A DNA stretch of 64,000 nucleotides from Pseudomonas sp. GV071 (GCF_003050835.1 NZ_QAOJ01000009.1:1-64000); one strand, 5' to 3'; shown: positions 23,935 through 32,241, counted from the stretch's first letter. The notes: generated by a model from the letters alone, not told the origin. Numbers and translations: made by a program.

Positions 23935-24879
23935 TTACAGGCCGACGTTTTTCAAGCGGTTGGCTTGCTGGCGGTACACGGTGACCGGGTCGGTCTCGAA
24001 CAGGCTAGTGAGGCCGAAGGTCTGGTTGACCTCGTCGAGGTGGTTCATTCGGTAGTCATCGCGAATAACCTGACCCAGGTGCGAGCTGCATTTACCCACC
24101 AGGCCGTCATTGGCGGTGCTGCCGAACGTCAGCGACGAGGCGCCGAGCAACAGGTCGCTCGGGTCCAGGGCGTTGGTCAGCGGACTGGTGCCACCCCAGG
24201 AGTAGTAACGCACGCCGTTCACGCTGTAGGCACCTTCGCCGCACGCGCTGGTGGGAATGCCTTGCGGGTACTTGGCGTTGAACACTGTCGCGCCCGCCGT
24301 GTTCAGCGACTGCAGTGCGCCCAGGGCGTTTTGCGGGGTGGTGCTGGAGCTGGCAGAAAGGAAGTTGATCAGCGCGCCGAGGCCGTTGACGATGCCGGCG
24401 ACGACGGTTTCCCCGGCTGAGCCCGGAGGAATCTGACGCAGGAAGTCGGCGGTGGCCGAGCCTTTGTGCGGAGCGCCGACGCTGGTCGCCGACGCCACCA
24501 GGTCCGGGCGCACAGCAGCCACGTAGCGGATGGTCGGGCCGCCATGGCTGTGGCCAATCAGGTTGACCTTGGGTTTGCCGCTGATGGCGACGATTTCTTC
24601 CACTTGTGCCAGCAGTTGCTCGCCGCGTTTTTCCGAGGTGTCGAGCTGGCTGACTTCAGTGATGTACACCTTGGCGCCGTCGCTGCGCAGGGCCGAGGGA
24701 ATGCCGTACCAGTAATCCACGCCAAGAATGCTGTCGAAGCCGAGCATGCCGTGGGCCAGAACCACCGGGTATTTGGTCTGGGTATAGCCGGTGGAGCCGA
24801 ACAATCCTGCATCGGCCTGGTTCGACAGCAGCAAACCAGAGGCAAGGCAGAGGGCGAGCAGAGTTTTATTGTTGTTCAT
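23935..24879 (-). CDS. lipA: Secreted triacylglycerol lipase, family I.1
   Basis: This 314-residue alpha/beta hydrolase has a Sec signal (MNNNKTLLALCLASGLLLSNQADA) and a mature start at GLFGSTGYTQTKYPVVLAHGMLGF. The triad is visible: Ser111 in GHSHGG, Asp258 in ANDGLV, His280 in MNHLDEVNQ. Cys213 and Cys264 can form the conserved disulfide, and Asp residues near 239 and 284 fit the calcium site. It is exported by Sec and then by type II secretion, with the foldase encoded just downstream. The 527-base upstream gap holds its promoter, which I could not place. Confidence 0.94.
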   Translation of the reverse strand: MNNNKTLLALCLASGLLLSNQADAGLFGSTGYTQTKYPVVLAHGMLGFDSILGVDYWYGIPSALRSDGAKVYITEVSQLDTSEKRGEQLLAQVEEIVAISGKPKVNLIGHSHGGPTIRYVAAVRPDLVASATSVGAPHKGSATADFLRQIPPGSAGETVVAGIVNGLGALINFLSASSSTTPQNALGALQSLNTAGATVFNAKYPQGIPTSACGEGAYSVNGVRYYSWGGTSPLTNALDPSDLLLGASSLTFGSTANDGLVGKCSSHLGQVIRDDYRMNHLDEVNQTFGLTSLFETDPVTVYRQQANRLKNVGL

Positions 24880-25222
24880 ATGCGCTCTCGCAAGGGGATG
24901 AATAAGGCAGTTGTCGCCATCCAGGGCAAGCCCCCACGCCCCTCCAGGGCGCGTACATCAGCGCAAGCGGTAGTACAGGATTCATGCCACTACAAGCGCA
25001 GCGCCTGGGGTGGCTCTAGTTCGGTGTTTTCCTGCTTGTTCGTGCGTTTTGTCCGACAATTTCAGCTGTTTCCCCTGTTACTGGCTGAAACGTTAAACGC
25101 GGTGTTTGGCCACTTTCGCCTGGCGCGGCGAGGGCCCGGTTGGCCGGCCAGGAGGGCGGAAAATTGCCGCTAACGTAGCGGACCTAACCTAAGGATGGGT
25201 TGGCAGCCGGCACGCCGCAGGG
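24880..25222. other. Divergent intergenic region upstream of lipA
   Basis: These bases separate lipA (minus) from the next plus-strand promoter. I see no gene, only short frames without ribosome sites and a GC-rich stretch near 25120-25160. The lipA promoter must lie here, but no clear -10/-35 or sigma-54 site stood out. Confidence 0.5.
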
Positions 25223-25252
25223 TTGACAGCGCGGCGCCTGCTTCCCTAGGAT
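25223..25252 (+). promoter_or_regulatory. Sigma-70-type promoter
   Basis: TTGACA (25223-25228) and TAGGAT (25247-25252) are 18 bases apart. The -35 is perfect and the -10 matches at four of six positions. It would start a transcript near 25259, about 150 bases before the next start codon. Confidence 0.6.
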
Positions 25253-25259
25253 TGCCGCC

Positions 25260-25400
25260 AGCGCCGATTTAAACAGCTACTTGCGGGGCGCTCAGCGAAG
25301 TCAGATGTACCTGAACAAGGGACCTGCTTCGAAATACCGCTAAAGCGCTGGTTCGGTGTTGCCTCTCACCGCTTCCTGCGAAGCTTTTGAGGCGAGAGAC
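25260..25400 (+). promoter_or_regulatory. Structured 5' leader, candidate riboswitch
   Basis: The leader holds the stem AGCGCC (25260-25265) with GGCGCT (25287-25292), with GATTTAAACAGCTAC in its loop. Further down comes CCGCTAAAGCGCTGG (about 25337-25351), then a second hairpin with GAAGC / GCTTT near 25378. GATTTAA in a loop followed by a downstream GCTAAA is reminiscent of the SAM-II/SAM-V riboswitch cores, and the gene downstream looks like a methyltransferase fragment. I could not fold it, and assignment to a known class is uncertain. Confidence 0.35.
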
Positions 25401-25406
25401 CCGTAC

Positions 25407-25781
25407 ATGAATGCCCCCACTGCGTTGAACACCCCCGTTACCCTGGCCCTTGCGCCGACTCCTGTTGCTGCCTCGCTGAATCTCCGCCCCTTGCTGCGTC
25501 TGGCCCCGATCACCAGTGGCCTGGCTTTGCGCAACCCGAAAATCCTCCTCGGCGGCCATCACCAGCCGACCCTGCTGCGCTACCTCGAAGGCTGGCCGAA
25601 GCGCTGGGGCGGGCCGCGTACCTTCCAGATCCAGTTCGTCGGTGACGACGAGTCGCTGCAGCGCTTTGCCCGCGACAGCTTTGACCTCGCCGTGGTGCAG
25701 GCGCCGAGTGCGGCCAATCTGGAAAGCTGCGTGCGCGATCTGGTGCGCGTGGCGCGGCAGGGCCTGATCACTCGCCGCTAG
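25407..25781 (+). CDS. Conserved small protein, methyltransferase-like C terminus
   Basis: This 124-residue protein has a low-complexity N terminus (NAPTALNTPVTLALAPTPVAAS) and a C-terminal half (LLRYLEGWPKRWGGPRTFQIQFVGDDESLQRFARDSFDLAVVQAPSAANLESCVRDLVRVARQGLITRR). That half resembles the strand-loop-helix 4 and 5 of class I SAM methyltransferases. It lacks the glycine-rich SAM-binding loop, so it is probably not an active methyltransferase. ATG 25407 is preceded by GAGGCGAGAG. The long structured leader upstream is unusual for such a small gene. Function unknown. Confidence 0.65.
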   Translation: MNAPTALNTPVTLALAPTPVAASLNLRPLLRLAPITSGLALRNPKILLGGHHQPTLLRYLEGWPKRWGGPRTFQIQFVGDDESLQRFARDSFDLAVVQAPSAANLESCVRDLVRVARQGLITRR

Positions 25782-25895
25782 AATGCATCGAGCGCTGTGG
25801 CCGAATGGGTCAACCCACCCTGAGCACTTGCGTCATTGAGCCCTGCGCTGAGCGGCGCCTACCCTGCGGAACAATAAATTCGCAGGGAGCCCCAC

Positions 25896-27035
25896 ATGCA
25901 ACGCATCCATTTCGACACCGAACACAACCTGTTTCGCGACGCCTTTCGCGCGTTTCTGCAGAAGGAAGTGGTGCCTCATCAGGACGCCTGGGAAGAAGCC
26001 GGGGTGGTCAGCCGCGAGGTGTGGCTGAAGGCCGGCGAGATGGGCTTTCTGCTGCCCTGGGCTGATGAGGAATACGGCGGCAGCGGCCTCAAGGATTTTC
26101 GCTACGAGCAGATCATGTGCGAGGAGCTGGCCAACATTAACGAGGCTGGCTTTATGTTGCCGCTGCACTCGGCATTGTGCGGCCCGTATATCGCTGACTA
26201 CGGCAACGCCGAACAGAAGGCGCGTTTTCTGCCGGGCATCATTCGCGGCGAATGCATCCTCGCTGTGGCGATGACCGAACCGAGTGCCGGTTCCGACCTG
26301 GCGGGCATGCGCACCACCGCCGTCGACAAGGGCGACCACTACGAACTCAATGGCTCCAAGGTGTTTATCTCCAATGGCCTGCTCGCCGACGTGGTGATTG
26401 TCGCGGCCAAGACTGACCCGGCGAACAAGCACGCCATGGGCCTGTTCCTGGTGGAACGTGGAATGGAAGGTTTCGAGCGCGGGCGCAACTTGAAAAAACT
26501 CGGCATGAAGAGCCAGGACACCGCCGAACTGTTCTTCAATAACGTCAGAGTGCCCAAGGAAAACCTGCTCGGCGATGCCAAGGGCGGCTTCTTCTACCTG
26601 ATGAACATGCTCGCCCAGGAACGCTTGACCAACGCCTGTGGCGCAGTCGGTGGGGCTGAGGCGGCGCTGCAGGTGACCATCGATTACGTCAAAGAGCGCA
26701 AGGCCTTCGATCGGCCGATTTCGCACTTCCAGAACACCCGATTCAAGCTCGCCGAAATGCGCACCCAGGTGGACGTCGCCCAGGTCTTCGTCGACCGCTG
26801 CGTGATGGACCACAACCAGAAAAAACTCACCCCGGAAGTTGCCGCCGAGGCCAAACTGTTTACCACCGAATTGCTTGGCAAGGTGGTCGACGAAGGTGTG
26901 CAACTGCATGGTGGCTGGGGCTACATGTGGGAATACCCGATCTGCAAGATGTACGCGAACGCCCGTATTCAGCGGATTTTTGCCGGCACCTCGGAAATCA
27001 TGAAAGAGATCATCAGCCGCGGCATGAAGCTCTGA
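25896..27035 (+). CDS. Acyl-CoA dehydrogenase (long-chain/isovaleryl type)
   Basis: This 379-residue FAD enzyme introduces a trans-2 double bond into an acyl-CoA. It has ACAD signatures AVAMTEPSAGSDLAGMRTTA near 125, NGSKVFISNG near 150 and QLHGGWGYMWEYP near 335. The canonical C-terminal base (YEG) is replaced by FAG, while a Glu is kept in LAQERLTNA near 248, as in long-chain and isovaleryl-CoA dehydrogenases. It is the first of three genes with 17- and 33-base gaps to an amidohydrolase-like protein and a CaiB-family protein, so a catabolic operon is likely. Substrate unknown. Confidence 0.88.
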   Translation: MQRIHFDTEHNLFRDAFRAFLQKEVVPHQDAWEEAGVVSREVWLKAGEMGFLLPWADEEYGGSGLKDFRYEQIMCEELANINEAGFMLPLHSALCGPYIADYGNAEQKARFLPGIIRGECILAVAMTEPSAGSDLAGMRTTAVDKGDHYELNGSKVFISNGLLADVVIVAAKTDPANKHAMGLFLVERGMEGFERGRNLKKLGMKSQDTAELFFNNVRVPKENLLGDAKGGFFYLMNMLAQERLTNACGAVGGAEAALQVTIDYVKERKAFDRPISHFQNTRFKLAEMRTQVDVAQVFVDRCVMDHNQKKLTPEVAAEAKLFTTELLGKVVDEGVQLHGGWGYMWEYPICKMYANARIQRIFAGTSEIMKEIISRGMKL

Positions 27036-27052
27036 AATAAGGAGGCTACGTC

Positions 27053-27871
27053 ATGAATGCCATCGACGCCTGGGCCCAGGTCGCCACTGGCCGCACCCAT
27101 CAGGAGCTGCCGGAAGTGGCGCGCCTGTTCGAGAAATCCGGCTCGGCGCACTTGCTCGATCGGCATCTGGACCCGGCGCAAACCGTGGCGCTGATGGATC
27201 AGGGCGGGGTCGACAAATTGATGCTCGCCGCCTGGTGTCGCCCCGAGCGCTGGCTGTGCACAAACGATGAAGTGGCGGTGTTTACCCGCGCCTTCCCCGA
27301 GCGTTTTGTTGGCGTGGCGACGGTGGATCTGAGCAAGCCGGTAGCTGCCGTTAGGGAGCTGGAGCGGGCGGTCAGCGAGCATGGCTGCAAGGCCCTGCGC
27401 ATTGTGCCGTGGCTGTGGAAACTGCCGCCCAACCACCGCCTGTATTACCCGCTGTACGTGAAATGCATCGAGCTGGATATTCCGTTCTGCACCCAGGTGG
27501 GCCATACCGGTCCGCTGATGCCGTCGGAAACCGGGAGACCGGTGCCGTATCTGGATGAAGTGGCGCTGGACTTCCCCGAGCTGCGCATTGTTGCCGGGCA
27601 CATCGGCCATCCGTGGACCGATGAAATGATCGGCCTGGCCTGGAAGCACGACAACATCTATATCGATACTTCGGCCTATCTACCGCGTTACTACCCGCCG
27701 CAGCTGCTGCAGTTCATGCGTAGTTATGGCCAGGACAAAGTGCTGTTTGGCAGCAACTTCCCGCAGCTGTCCCTGGAAAAATGCATGGGCCAGGTGCACG
27801 AACTGGGCTTGAGTGAGGACGTGCTCGGCAAGTTCCTCCACGGCAACGCTCGTCAGGTTTTTAAGCTGTAG
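27053..27871 (+). CDS. Amidohydrolase-2 family protein with altered metal site
   Basis: This 272-residue TIM-barrel protein resembles the ACMSD-like amidohydrolase family: FVGVATVDLSKP, GCKALRIVPW, IPFCTQVGHTG, ELRIVAGHIGHPWTDEMIGLAWKHDNIYIDTSAYLPRYYP and VLFGSNFPQ. The N-terminal HxH metal motif is replaced by WAQ (IDAWAQVA), and the usual Asp in FGSDFP is Asn, so metal binding is probably weakened or lost while His at GH and GHIGH remain. It may act without metal or as a partner of its neighbours. GGAGG precedes ATG 27053. It lies inside the acyl-CoA dehydrogenase/CaiB operon. Confidence 0.8.
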   Translation: MNAIDAWAQVATGRTHQELPEVARLFEKSGSAHLLDRHLDPAQTVALMDQGGVDKLMLAAWCRPERWLCTNDEVAVFTRAFPERFVGVATVDLSKPVAAVRELERAVSEHGCKALRIVPWLWKLPPNHRLYYPLYVKCIELDIPFCTQVGHTGPLMPSETGRPVPYLDEVALDFPELRIVAGHIGHPWTDEMIGLAWKHDNIYIDTSAYLPRYYPPQLLQFMRSYGQDKVLFGSNFPQLSLEKCMGQVHELGLSEDVLGKFLHGNARQVFKL

Positions 27872-27904
27872 GTCAGGCAACCCAACAATAAAAAGGAATG
27901 CGCC

Positions 27905-29086
27905 ATGAAAGGCCCGCTGTCGTCGCTGAAGATTCTCGATTTCTCCACGCTGCTTCCCGGCCCCTTTGCCTCGCTTTTGCTGGCCGATATGGGCGCCGAG
28001 GTGCTGCGGGTGGAATCGCCGAGTCGCATGGACCTGGTGCGGGTATTGCCGCCCCACGACAACGGCGTGGCTGCCAGCCATGCCTACCTCAACCGCAACA
28101 AACGTGGCATCGCCCTGGACCTGAAACAGGCGGCGGCGGTGGAGGTGGTCAAGCAACTGGTGCAGGACTACGACATCGTGCTTGAGCAGTTTCGCCCGGG
28201 GGTGATGGACAAGCTGGGCGTCGGCTATGAGGCGCTCAAGGCCATCAACCCCAAGCTGATTTATGTGTCGATTACCGGCTATGGCCAGACCGGACCTTAC
28301 AAGGATCGCGCGGGCCACGACATCAACTACCTGGCGCTGTCCGGCATCGCCGACCAGACCGGGCGTCTGGACAGTGGCCCGCTGCCGTTGGGCATCCAGG
28401 CGGCAGACATTGCTGGCGGTTCGCTGCACGGGGTGATGGGTTTGCTGGCGGCAGTGATTCAGCGCCAGGTAACGGGGCAGGGGCAGTACATCGACGTGAG
28501 CATGACCGACTGCGCCTTCAGTCTTCACGCCATGGCGGGTGCGGGTTTCCTCGCCTGCGGTGAAGAGCCGAAGATGCAAAGCCAGGCGCTGAACGGCGGC
28601 AGCTTTTATGACTACTACCGTACCCGCGATGGCCGCTGGTTTTCCGTGGGCAGCCTGGAGCCGCAGTTTATGCAGCAGCTCTGCGCGGCCATCGGCCGGC
28701 CAGAATTGGCTGCCCATGGCCTGTCGCCCAAACCGGAGCAGCAGAAAGCACTGAAACAGCAGATCCAACTCGAGTTCGAGAAGCGCAACTTCGCCGAGTG
28801 GGGCGAGATTTTTTCCGCCCTGGATGCCTGCGTCGAGCCGATGCTGAGCCTGGCGGAAGCCGTTGAGCACCCGCAACTGCAGGCTCGTGAATTGGTGGTG
28901 GAGGTGCCGCGCGAAGGCAGCACGCCGCAGCGGCAGATGGCGTGCCCGATCAAGTTCTCCAGCGGCTTGCCGGCGCCTCGACATATCGGTGCGCCAGTCG
29001 GCGCCCATACCGCCGAGGTGTTGGCGGAATTGGGTTACAGCATTGAGCAGGTCGCTACACTGCGCGCCGGTAAAGTGGTGGCCTGA
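27905..29086 (+). CDS. CaiB/BaiF family CoA-transferase or alpha-methylacyl-CoA racemase
   Basis: This 393-residue family III CoA enzyme starts LKILDFSTLLPGPFASLLLADMGAEVLRVESP and has NRNKRGIALDLK, DIVLEQFRPGVMDKLGVGYEAL, YVSITGYGQTGPYKDRAGHDINYLALSG and GQGQYIDVSMTDCAF. The GHDINY run is typical of the alpha-methylacyl-CoA racemase branch, where His and Asp act as acid-base pair; a CoA-transferase role remains possible. As third gene after an acyl-CoA dehydrogenase it may activate or epimerise a branched acyl-CoA for oxidation. GGAATG precedes ATG 27905. Confidence 0.85.
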   Translation: MKGPLSSLKILDFSTLLPGPFASLLLADMGAEVLRVESPSRMDLVRVLPPHDNGVAASHAYLNRNKRGIALDLKQAAAVEVVKQLVQDYDIVLEQFRPGVMDKLGVGYEALKAINPKLIYVSITGYGQTGPYKDRAGHDINYLALSGIADQTGRLDSGPLPLGIQAADIAGGSLHGVMGLLAAVIQRQVTGQGQYIDVSMTDCAFSLHAMAGAGFLACGEEPKMQSQALNGGSFYDYYRTRDGRWFSVGSLEPQFMQQLCAAIGRPELAAHGLSPKPEQQKALKQQIQLEFEKRNFAEWGEIFSALDACVEPMLSLAEAVEHPQLQARELVVEVPREGSTPQRQMACPIKFSSGLPAPRHIGAPVGAHTAEVLAELGYSIEQVATLRAGKVVA

Positions 29087-29163
29087 TCGGCTCCTGTGCT
29101 AAAAAGCGGGTTCCACGTAGGGCGAACACGCCCTACGAAACCGGCGCACAAGGAGCAATATTG

Positions 29164-29703
29164 ATGGGCAAGCTTTCACGGACAAGCATGGCGCTGGCAC
29201 TGCTATTGGGCGCCGGCATGGTCTGCGCCGAAGAGCCGGCGGGCGAGGGCAGTACTCTCAAGGACTCTGCCAAGGCCGCAGTTTCATCGGCCATTTCGGC
29301 GGGAAAAAACCTGCTCGGCGGCGCCTCTGAAGGTGTGACCGAAGGCCGCAAATCGACCCAGGGTGCCGACGGTGCGGTGATCATCTCGCAGTACGATCAG
29401 TTGGCCGGCAAGGTCGAGGTCAAGCTGCTGAAAGTCGAGGCGGTCGAGGGCAACCTGAGCGTGTTGATCGGCTTCAAAAACCTCACCGAGCAACCGGTGC
29501 GTCTGATCAACCTGTGGGACAACGGCGCCCTGCTCGCCATTGACCAGGAAGACTACGCCAGCAACCTGGCCCCCGACAGCGCCAACCCGGAAGAACTGAC
29601 CGTACCGGCGAAGATCGGCGTGCGGCAGAAATTTATCTTCGAAGGGCCGGTGGAAGGGCCGAAGGCCGTGCGCTTGTGGGGAAAGGATTTCCCGGTCAAA
29701 TAG
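29164..29703 (+). CDS. Secreted protein of unknown function
   Basis: This 179-residue protein starts MGKLSRTSMALALLLGAGMVCAEEPAGEG, a Sec signal cleaved near residue 23. The mature region is Ala/Gly/Ser-rich to about residue 60, then has a beta-rich domain (VIISQYDQLAGKVEVKLLKVEAVEGNLSVLIGFKNLTEQPVRLINLWDNGALLAIDQEDY). No enzyme motif or known domain is evident. A TTG one codon upstream is a less likely start. It is followed 46 bases later by a NIPSNAP gene. Confidence 0.75.
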   Translation: MGKLSRTSMALALLLGAGMVCAEEPAGEGSTLKDSAKAAVSSAISAGKNLLGGASEGVTEGRKSTQGADGAVIISQYDQLAGKVEVKLLKVEAVEGNLSVLIGFKNLTEQPVRLINLWDNGALLAIDQEDYASNLAPDSANPEELTVPAKIGVRQKFIFEGPVEGPKAVRLWGKDFPVK

Positions 29704-29749
29704 ACCAACAGCCTCGATTTCCGCCAACACCGTTACTGAGATAAACCCG

Positions 29750-30055
29750 ATGGTCACCTGCTACCTGCGCTACGTGCTCGACCCAAACAAGCTCAAGGAA
29801 TTCGAGCGCTACGGCAAACTGTGGATTCCGTTGGTAGAGCGCTTCGGCGGCCAGCATCACGGCTACTTTCTGCCGTCCGAAGGCGCCAACAACATCGCCC
29901 TGGCGCTGTTCACTTTCCCCAGCCTGGCGACTTACGAGCAGTACCGACACGACTCGATGCAAGACCCCGAGTGCCTGGCCGCGTTTCAGTACGCGCAGGA
30001 CACCCAGTGCGTTCTCAGTTATGAACGCAGCTTTTTCAGGCCGGTGTTTGAGTAA
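29750..30055 (+). CDS. NIPSNAP-family protein
   Basis: This 101-residue protein has a dimeric alpha/beta barrel pattern, with MVTCYLRYVLDPNKLKEFERYGKLWIPLVERFGGQHHGYFLPSEG and ALFTFPSLATYEQYRHDSMQDPECLAAFQYAQDTQCVLSYERSFFRPV. NIPSNAP proteins are small and mostly uncharacterised. The length fits the single-domain bacterial form. The start follows GAGATAAACCCG. Its neighbour upstream is a secreted hypothetical protein; a shared operon is possible but not required. Confidence 0.82.
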   Translation: MVTCYLRYVLDPNKLKEFERYGKLWIPLVERFGGQHHGYFLPSEGANNIALALFTFPSLATYEQYRHDSMQDPECLAAFQYAQDTQCVLSYERSFFRPVFE

Positions 30056-30065
30056 TGTTTCAAGA

Positions 30066-30135
30066 GCATCGCGGCTAAATCCACTCCTACAGTTAAACGG
30101 TGATCCCCTGTAGGAGCGGCTTCAGTCGCGATGCT
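30066..30135. repeat. REP pair (type 2, head to head)
   Basis: CATCGCGGCTAAATCCACTC-CTACAG (30067-30092) and CTGTAGGAGCGGCTTCAGTC-GCGATG (30108-30133) are inverted units around a short spacer. They can form one large hairpin between the convergent NIPSNAP and sprT genes. Confidence 0.8.
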
Positions 30136-30137
30136 TT

Positions 30138-30632
30138 TTACTCTTCCCGCTGCTCACCGCTAAACACCAAGGTCGCTTTGCAGCTGCGGCAGTAGTAGCG
30201 CCGCCCTTTGCGTACCAGGGTGTGGCGCTGGGCGGAGAAGGGGAAGTCGCGGTCGGGGCAGGCGCAGCTGTAGACATAGCGGGTCACGCTGCGGCGCTGG
30301 ATCTCGTAGGTGTGGCAGCGGTCGGCCGGCAGTTCGTAGACGCCCTGCATGATCAGTTGCCATTCCTCGCCGTGGGGCTGAATGTGCGGGCCGAACATTT
30401 CGCGGGCGATCATGTGCGCGACCTCATGGGCCACGGTTTGCTTGAGAAAGTGTTCCTGGTTTTCGCGGTACAGCTGGGGGTTGAAGCGCAGCAGGTTTTC
30501 ATCGAGATGGGCCACCCCGGCTTTTTGCCCACGTAACTTGAGGCTGACTTCGGGGCGGGTAAAGCGGCGTCTGAAAAACGCTTCGGCTTGTTGGTAGCAA
30601 GCCTCGACACGAGCATTAAGCAGTTCGGGCAT
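30138..30632 (-). CDS. sprT: SprT-family zinc metalloprotease-like protein
   Basis: This 164-residue protein has the SprT layout: a helical N terminus (PELLNARVEACYQQAEAFFRRRFTRPEVSL), HEVAHMIAREMFG with the two zinc His and the catalytic Glu near residue 68, and a C-terminal zinc ribbon with CACPDRDF and CRSC. Related eukaryotic Spartan proteins cleave DNA-protein cross-links; the bacterial role is less clear. ATG 30632 is chosen because the upstream 12 residues are not family-like. It is flanked by a REP pair and a terminator, so it is monocistronic. Confidence 0.88.
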   Translation of the reverse strand: MPELLNARVEACYQQAEAFFRRRFTRPEVSLKLRGQKAGVAHLDENLLRFNPQLYRENQEHFLKQTVAHEVAHMIAREMFGPHIQPHGEEWQLIMQGVYELPADRCHTYEIQRRSVTRYVYSCACPDRDFPFSAQRHTLVRKGRRYYCRSCKATLVFSGEQREE

Positions 30633-30695
30633 CGAGTTCCTCCGGATAACAGGCGCGATTATGCCCAAGCGCGCCGCCGGCCACTTGCCTAAAAC

Positions 30696-30723
30696 AACGA
30701 AACCGCCAAACGGCGGTTTCGTT
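30696..30723 (-). terminator. Rho-independent terminator after the YIP1-family gene
   Basis: AACGAAACCGCC (30696-30707) pairs with GGCGGTTTCGTT (30712-30723) around a 4-base loop. On the minus strand it is followed by GTTTT. It lies between the YIP1 stop and the sprT promoter. Confidence 0.8.
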
Positions 30724-30741
30724 GTGTCGCTCAGGCAGGTG

Positions 30742-31341
30742 TCAACTTGTGTAGACAGGGCCTACACCCATCTCCCAGAAGATCACGGACATCGCGATCA
30801 TTGCCACCAGCACCACCAGGCCCACTGCCAGCACCGAGCTGGAGAACAGGAAGCCTTCGTCCTGGTGAATGTTCATAAAGGTCGGTATGCCAACGTAGAG
30901 CAGGTAGACCGTGTAACAGATCGCGGCGGTGCCAACGAACATGGCCAGCCACAGGTTGGGATAGAGGGCTGCGAGCCCGCCGATGAATAACGGTGTTGCC
31001 GTGTAAGCAGCGAAGACCACGCAGCGGCCCATGTCCGGGCTTGCATCGTAAGTTCGCGCCATCCAGTTGATGAAGGCGCCCATGACGGCCACGCCACCGA
31101 GCATCGCCAGGTACGTCATGACAGTCATCCACAGCGCGCTGGCTTCGGTCAGCATCACCGGGGAGCCGTTGCCCACGGTCCAGCCGACCTGGGTGGTTCC
31201 TATATAGGCAGAAACTGCGGGAATCGCGGCGAGAATCAGCACATGGGTGAGATACATGTGACTGATGCTTTCTTCTTCGCCACGGATCTCTTGCCACTCT
31301 TGGTCAGGATGCGCGAAAAGCCCCCAAACGTGATGGATCAT
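30742..31341 (-). CDS. YIP1-family inner-membrane protein
   Basis: This 199-residue protein has five predicted membrane helices after a short cytoplasmic N terminus (MIHHVWGLFAHPDQEWQEIRGEEESISHMY). The helices run HVLILAAIPAVSAYIG, ALWMTVMTYLAMLGGVAVMGAFI, CVVFAAYTATPLFIGGLAALYP, LWLAMFVGTAAICYTVYLLYVG and SSSVLAVGLVVLVAMIAMSVIFW. The HPDQEWQ start is characteristic of bacterial YIP1 proteins of unknown function. ATG 31341 is preferred over a GTG nine bases upstream because AGGAGG lies at the right distance. Confidence 0.83.
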   Translation of the reverse strand: MIHHVWGLFAHPDQEWQEIRGEEESISHMYLTHVLILAAIPAVSAYIGTTQVGWTVGNGSPVMLTEASALWMTVMTYLAMLGGVAVMGAFINWMARTYDASPDMGRCVVFAAYTATPLFIGGLAALYPNLWLAMFVGTAAICYTVYLLYVGIPTFMNIHQDEGFLFSSSVLAVGLVVLVAMIAMSVIFWEMGVGPVYTS

Positions 31342-31508
31342 ACGAGACACCTCCTCTTGTTATAACGGTCGCCCCCCAGCGTAGCGCCCGGCGTGCGTGA
31401 GTAGCTGCGCAGGGTGCAGGGCCGAACCAATGCGACCGTATGTCGCAGTATAGGCAGGGGCTGGAGGCCGCGTGGGGCGTGGTTTTAGAGCAAATCAGTC
31501 TCTAAATG

Positions 31509-32129
31509 TCAGCGGTAATAGCGGGCAAGAATTTCCATGGCCAGATTGATCGACTGCAGCCGCGAAGTGCTACCGCCGCGATCCGGATGGTGCTGGCTGA
31601 CGAGCTGACGGTAACGCTGTTTGATAGTGGCGAGATTGAGCGCCTCGGTGCTGTTGTCGAGTTCGAACAACTCCAGTGCCGCACGCTTTTCGTCACCGCC
31701 CTGCATGCGCTTCCAGAAACTGGTGAGAAGTTTCTCTACATCACCCTCGCTGGTGTCGCGTAAATGCCGCGTATCGAGGTAGTACTCGCGCAACGGGTCG
31801 GCTTCGCTGAGGCTGGCCTGGCCAGCGCTATAGGGCAGCAATTGCACGCATAACGGGTTGATCGCCAGGTGCGCGCTTTGCTCTTGCCACAGGCGGTCGC
31901 GTAATTGGTACAGCGCGTTGAACAACAGGAAGTGGGTGCGAAACAGCACCAGTTTGTCGGCCAGGCCGAGGTTGGGAATGTGGGTGGAGTGGCGTTTTTT
32001 CAGCTGCTGAATCAACTGGTATTCACTGCAGCCATCGGAGGCTTCGCGCAGCAATAACAGCACCTGATCGGCCAGATCCAGGCTGTTATCCAGTTCAACG
32101 GGCAGGGCGGAGGAGGGGGTGGCAGTCAT
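31509..32129 (-). CDS. J-domain protein with DnaJ-related N terminus
   Basis: This 206-residue protein has an N-terminal 'DnaJ-related' region (DLADQVLLLLREASDGCSEYQLIQQLKK, then HFLLFNALYQLRDRLW). A C-terminal J-domain follows (ALNLATIKQRYRQLVSQHHPDRGGSTSRLQSINLAMEILARYYR) with the HPD motif that stimulates Hsp70 ATPase. The J-domain at the very C terminus is the reverse of classical DnaJ and suggests a specialised DnaK partner. ATG 32129 is clear. It is divergent from the DUF547 gene. Confidence 0.85.
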   Translation of the reverse strand: MTATPSSALPVELDNSLDLADQVLLLLREASDGCSEYQLIQQLKKRHSTHIPNLGLADKLVLFRTHFLLFNALYQLRDRLWQEQSAHLAINPLCVQLLPYSAGQASLSEADPLREYYLDTRHLRDTSEGDVEKLLTSFWKRMQGGDEKRAALELFELDNSTEALNLATIKQRYRQLVSQHHPDRGGSTSRLQSINLAMEILARYYR

Positions 32130-32241
32130 GGCCGCAGCCTAGCACAGCGAACGGACGGGCTTGTGTGGCGGAACTCGCAAGGTTCGGACCTGTCCCACGC
32201 AGCAGACTACGGTCCGTGTAGCCGTTATGGAGAATTATCGT

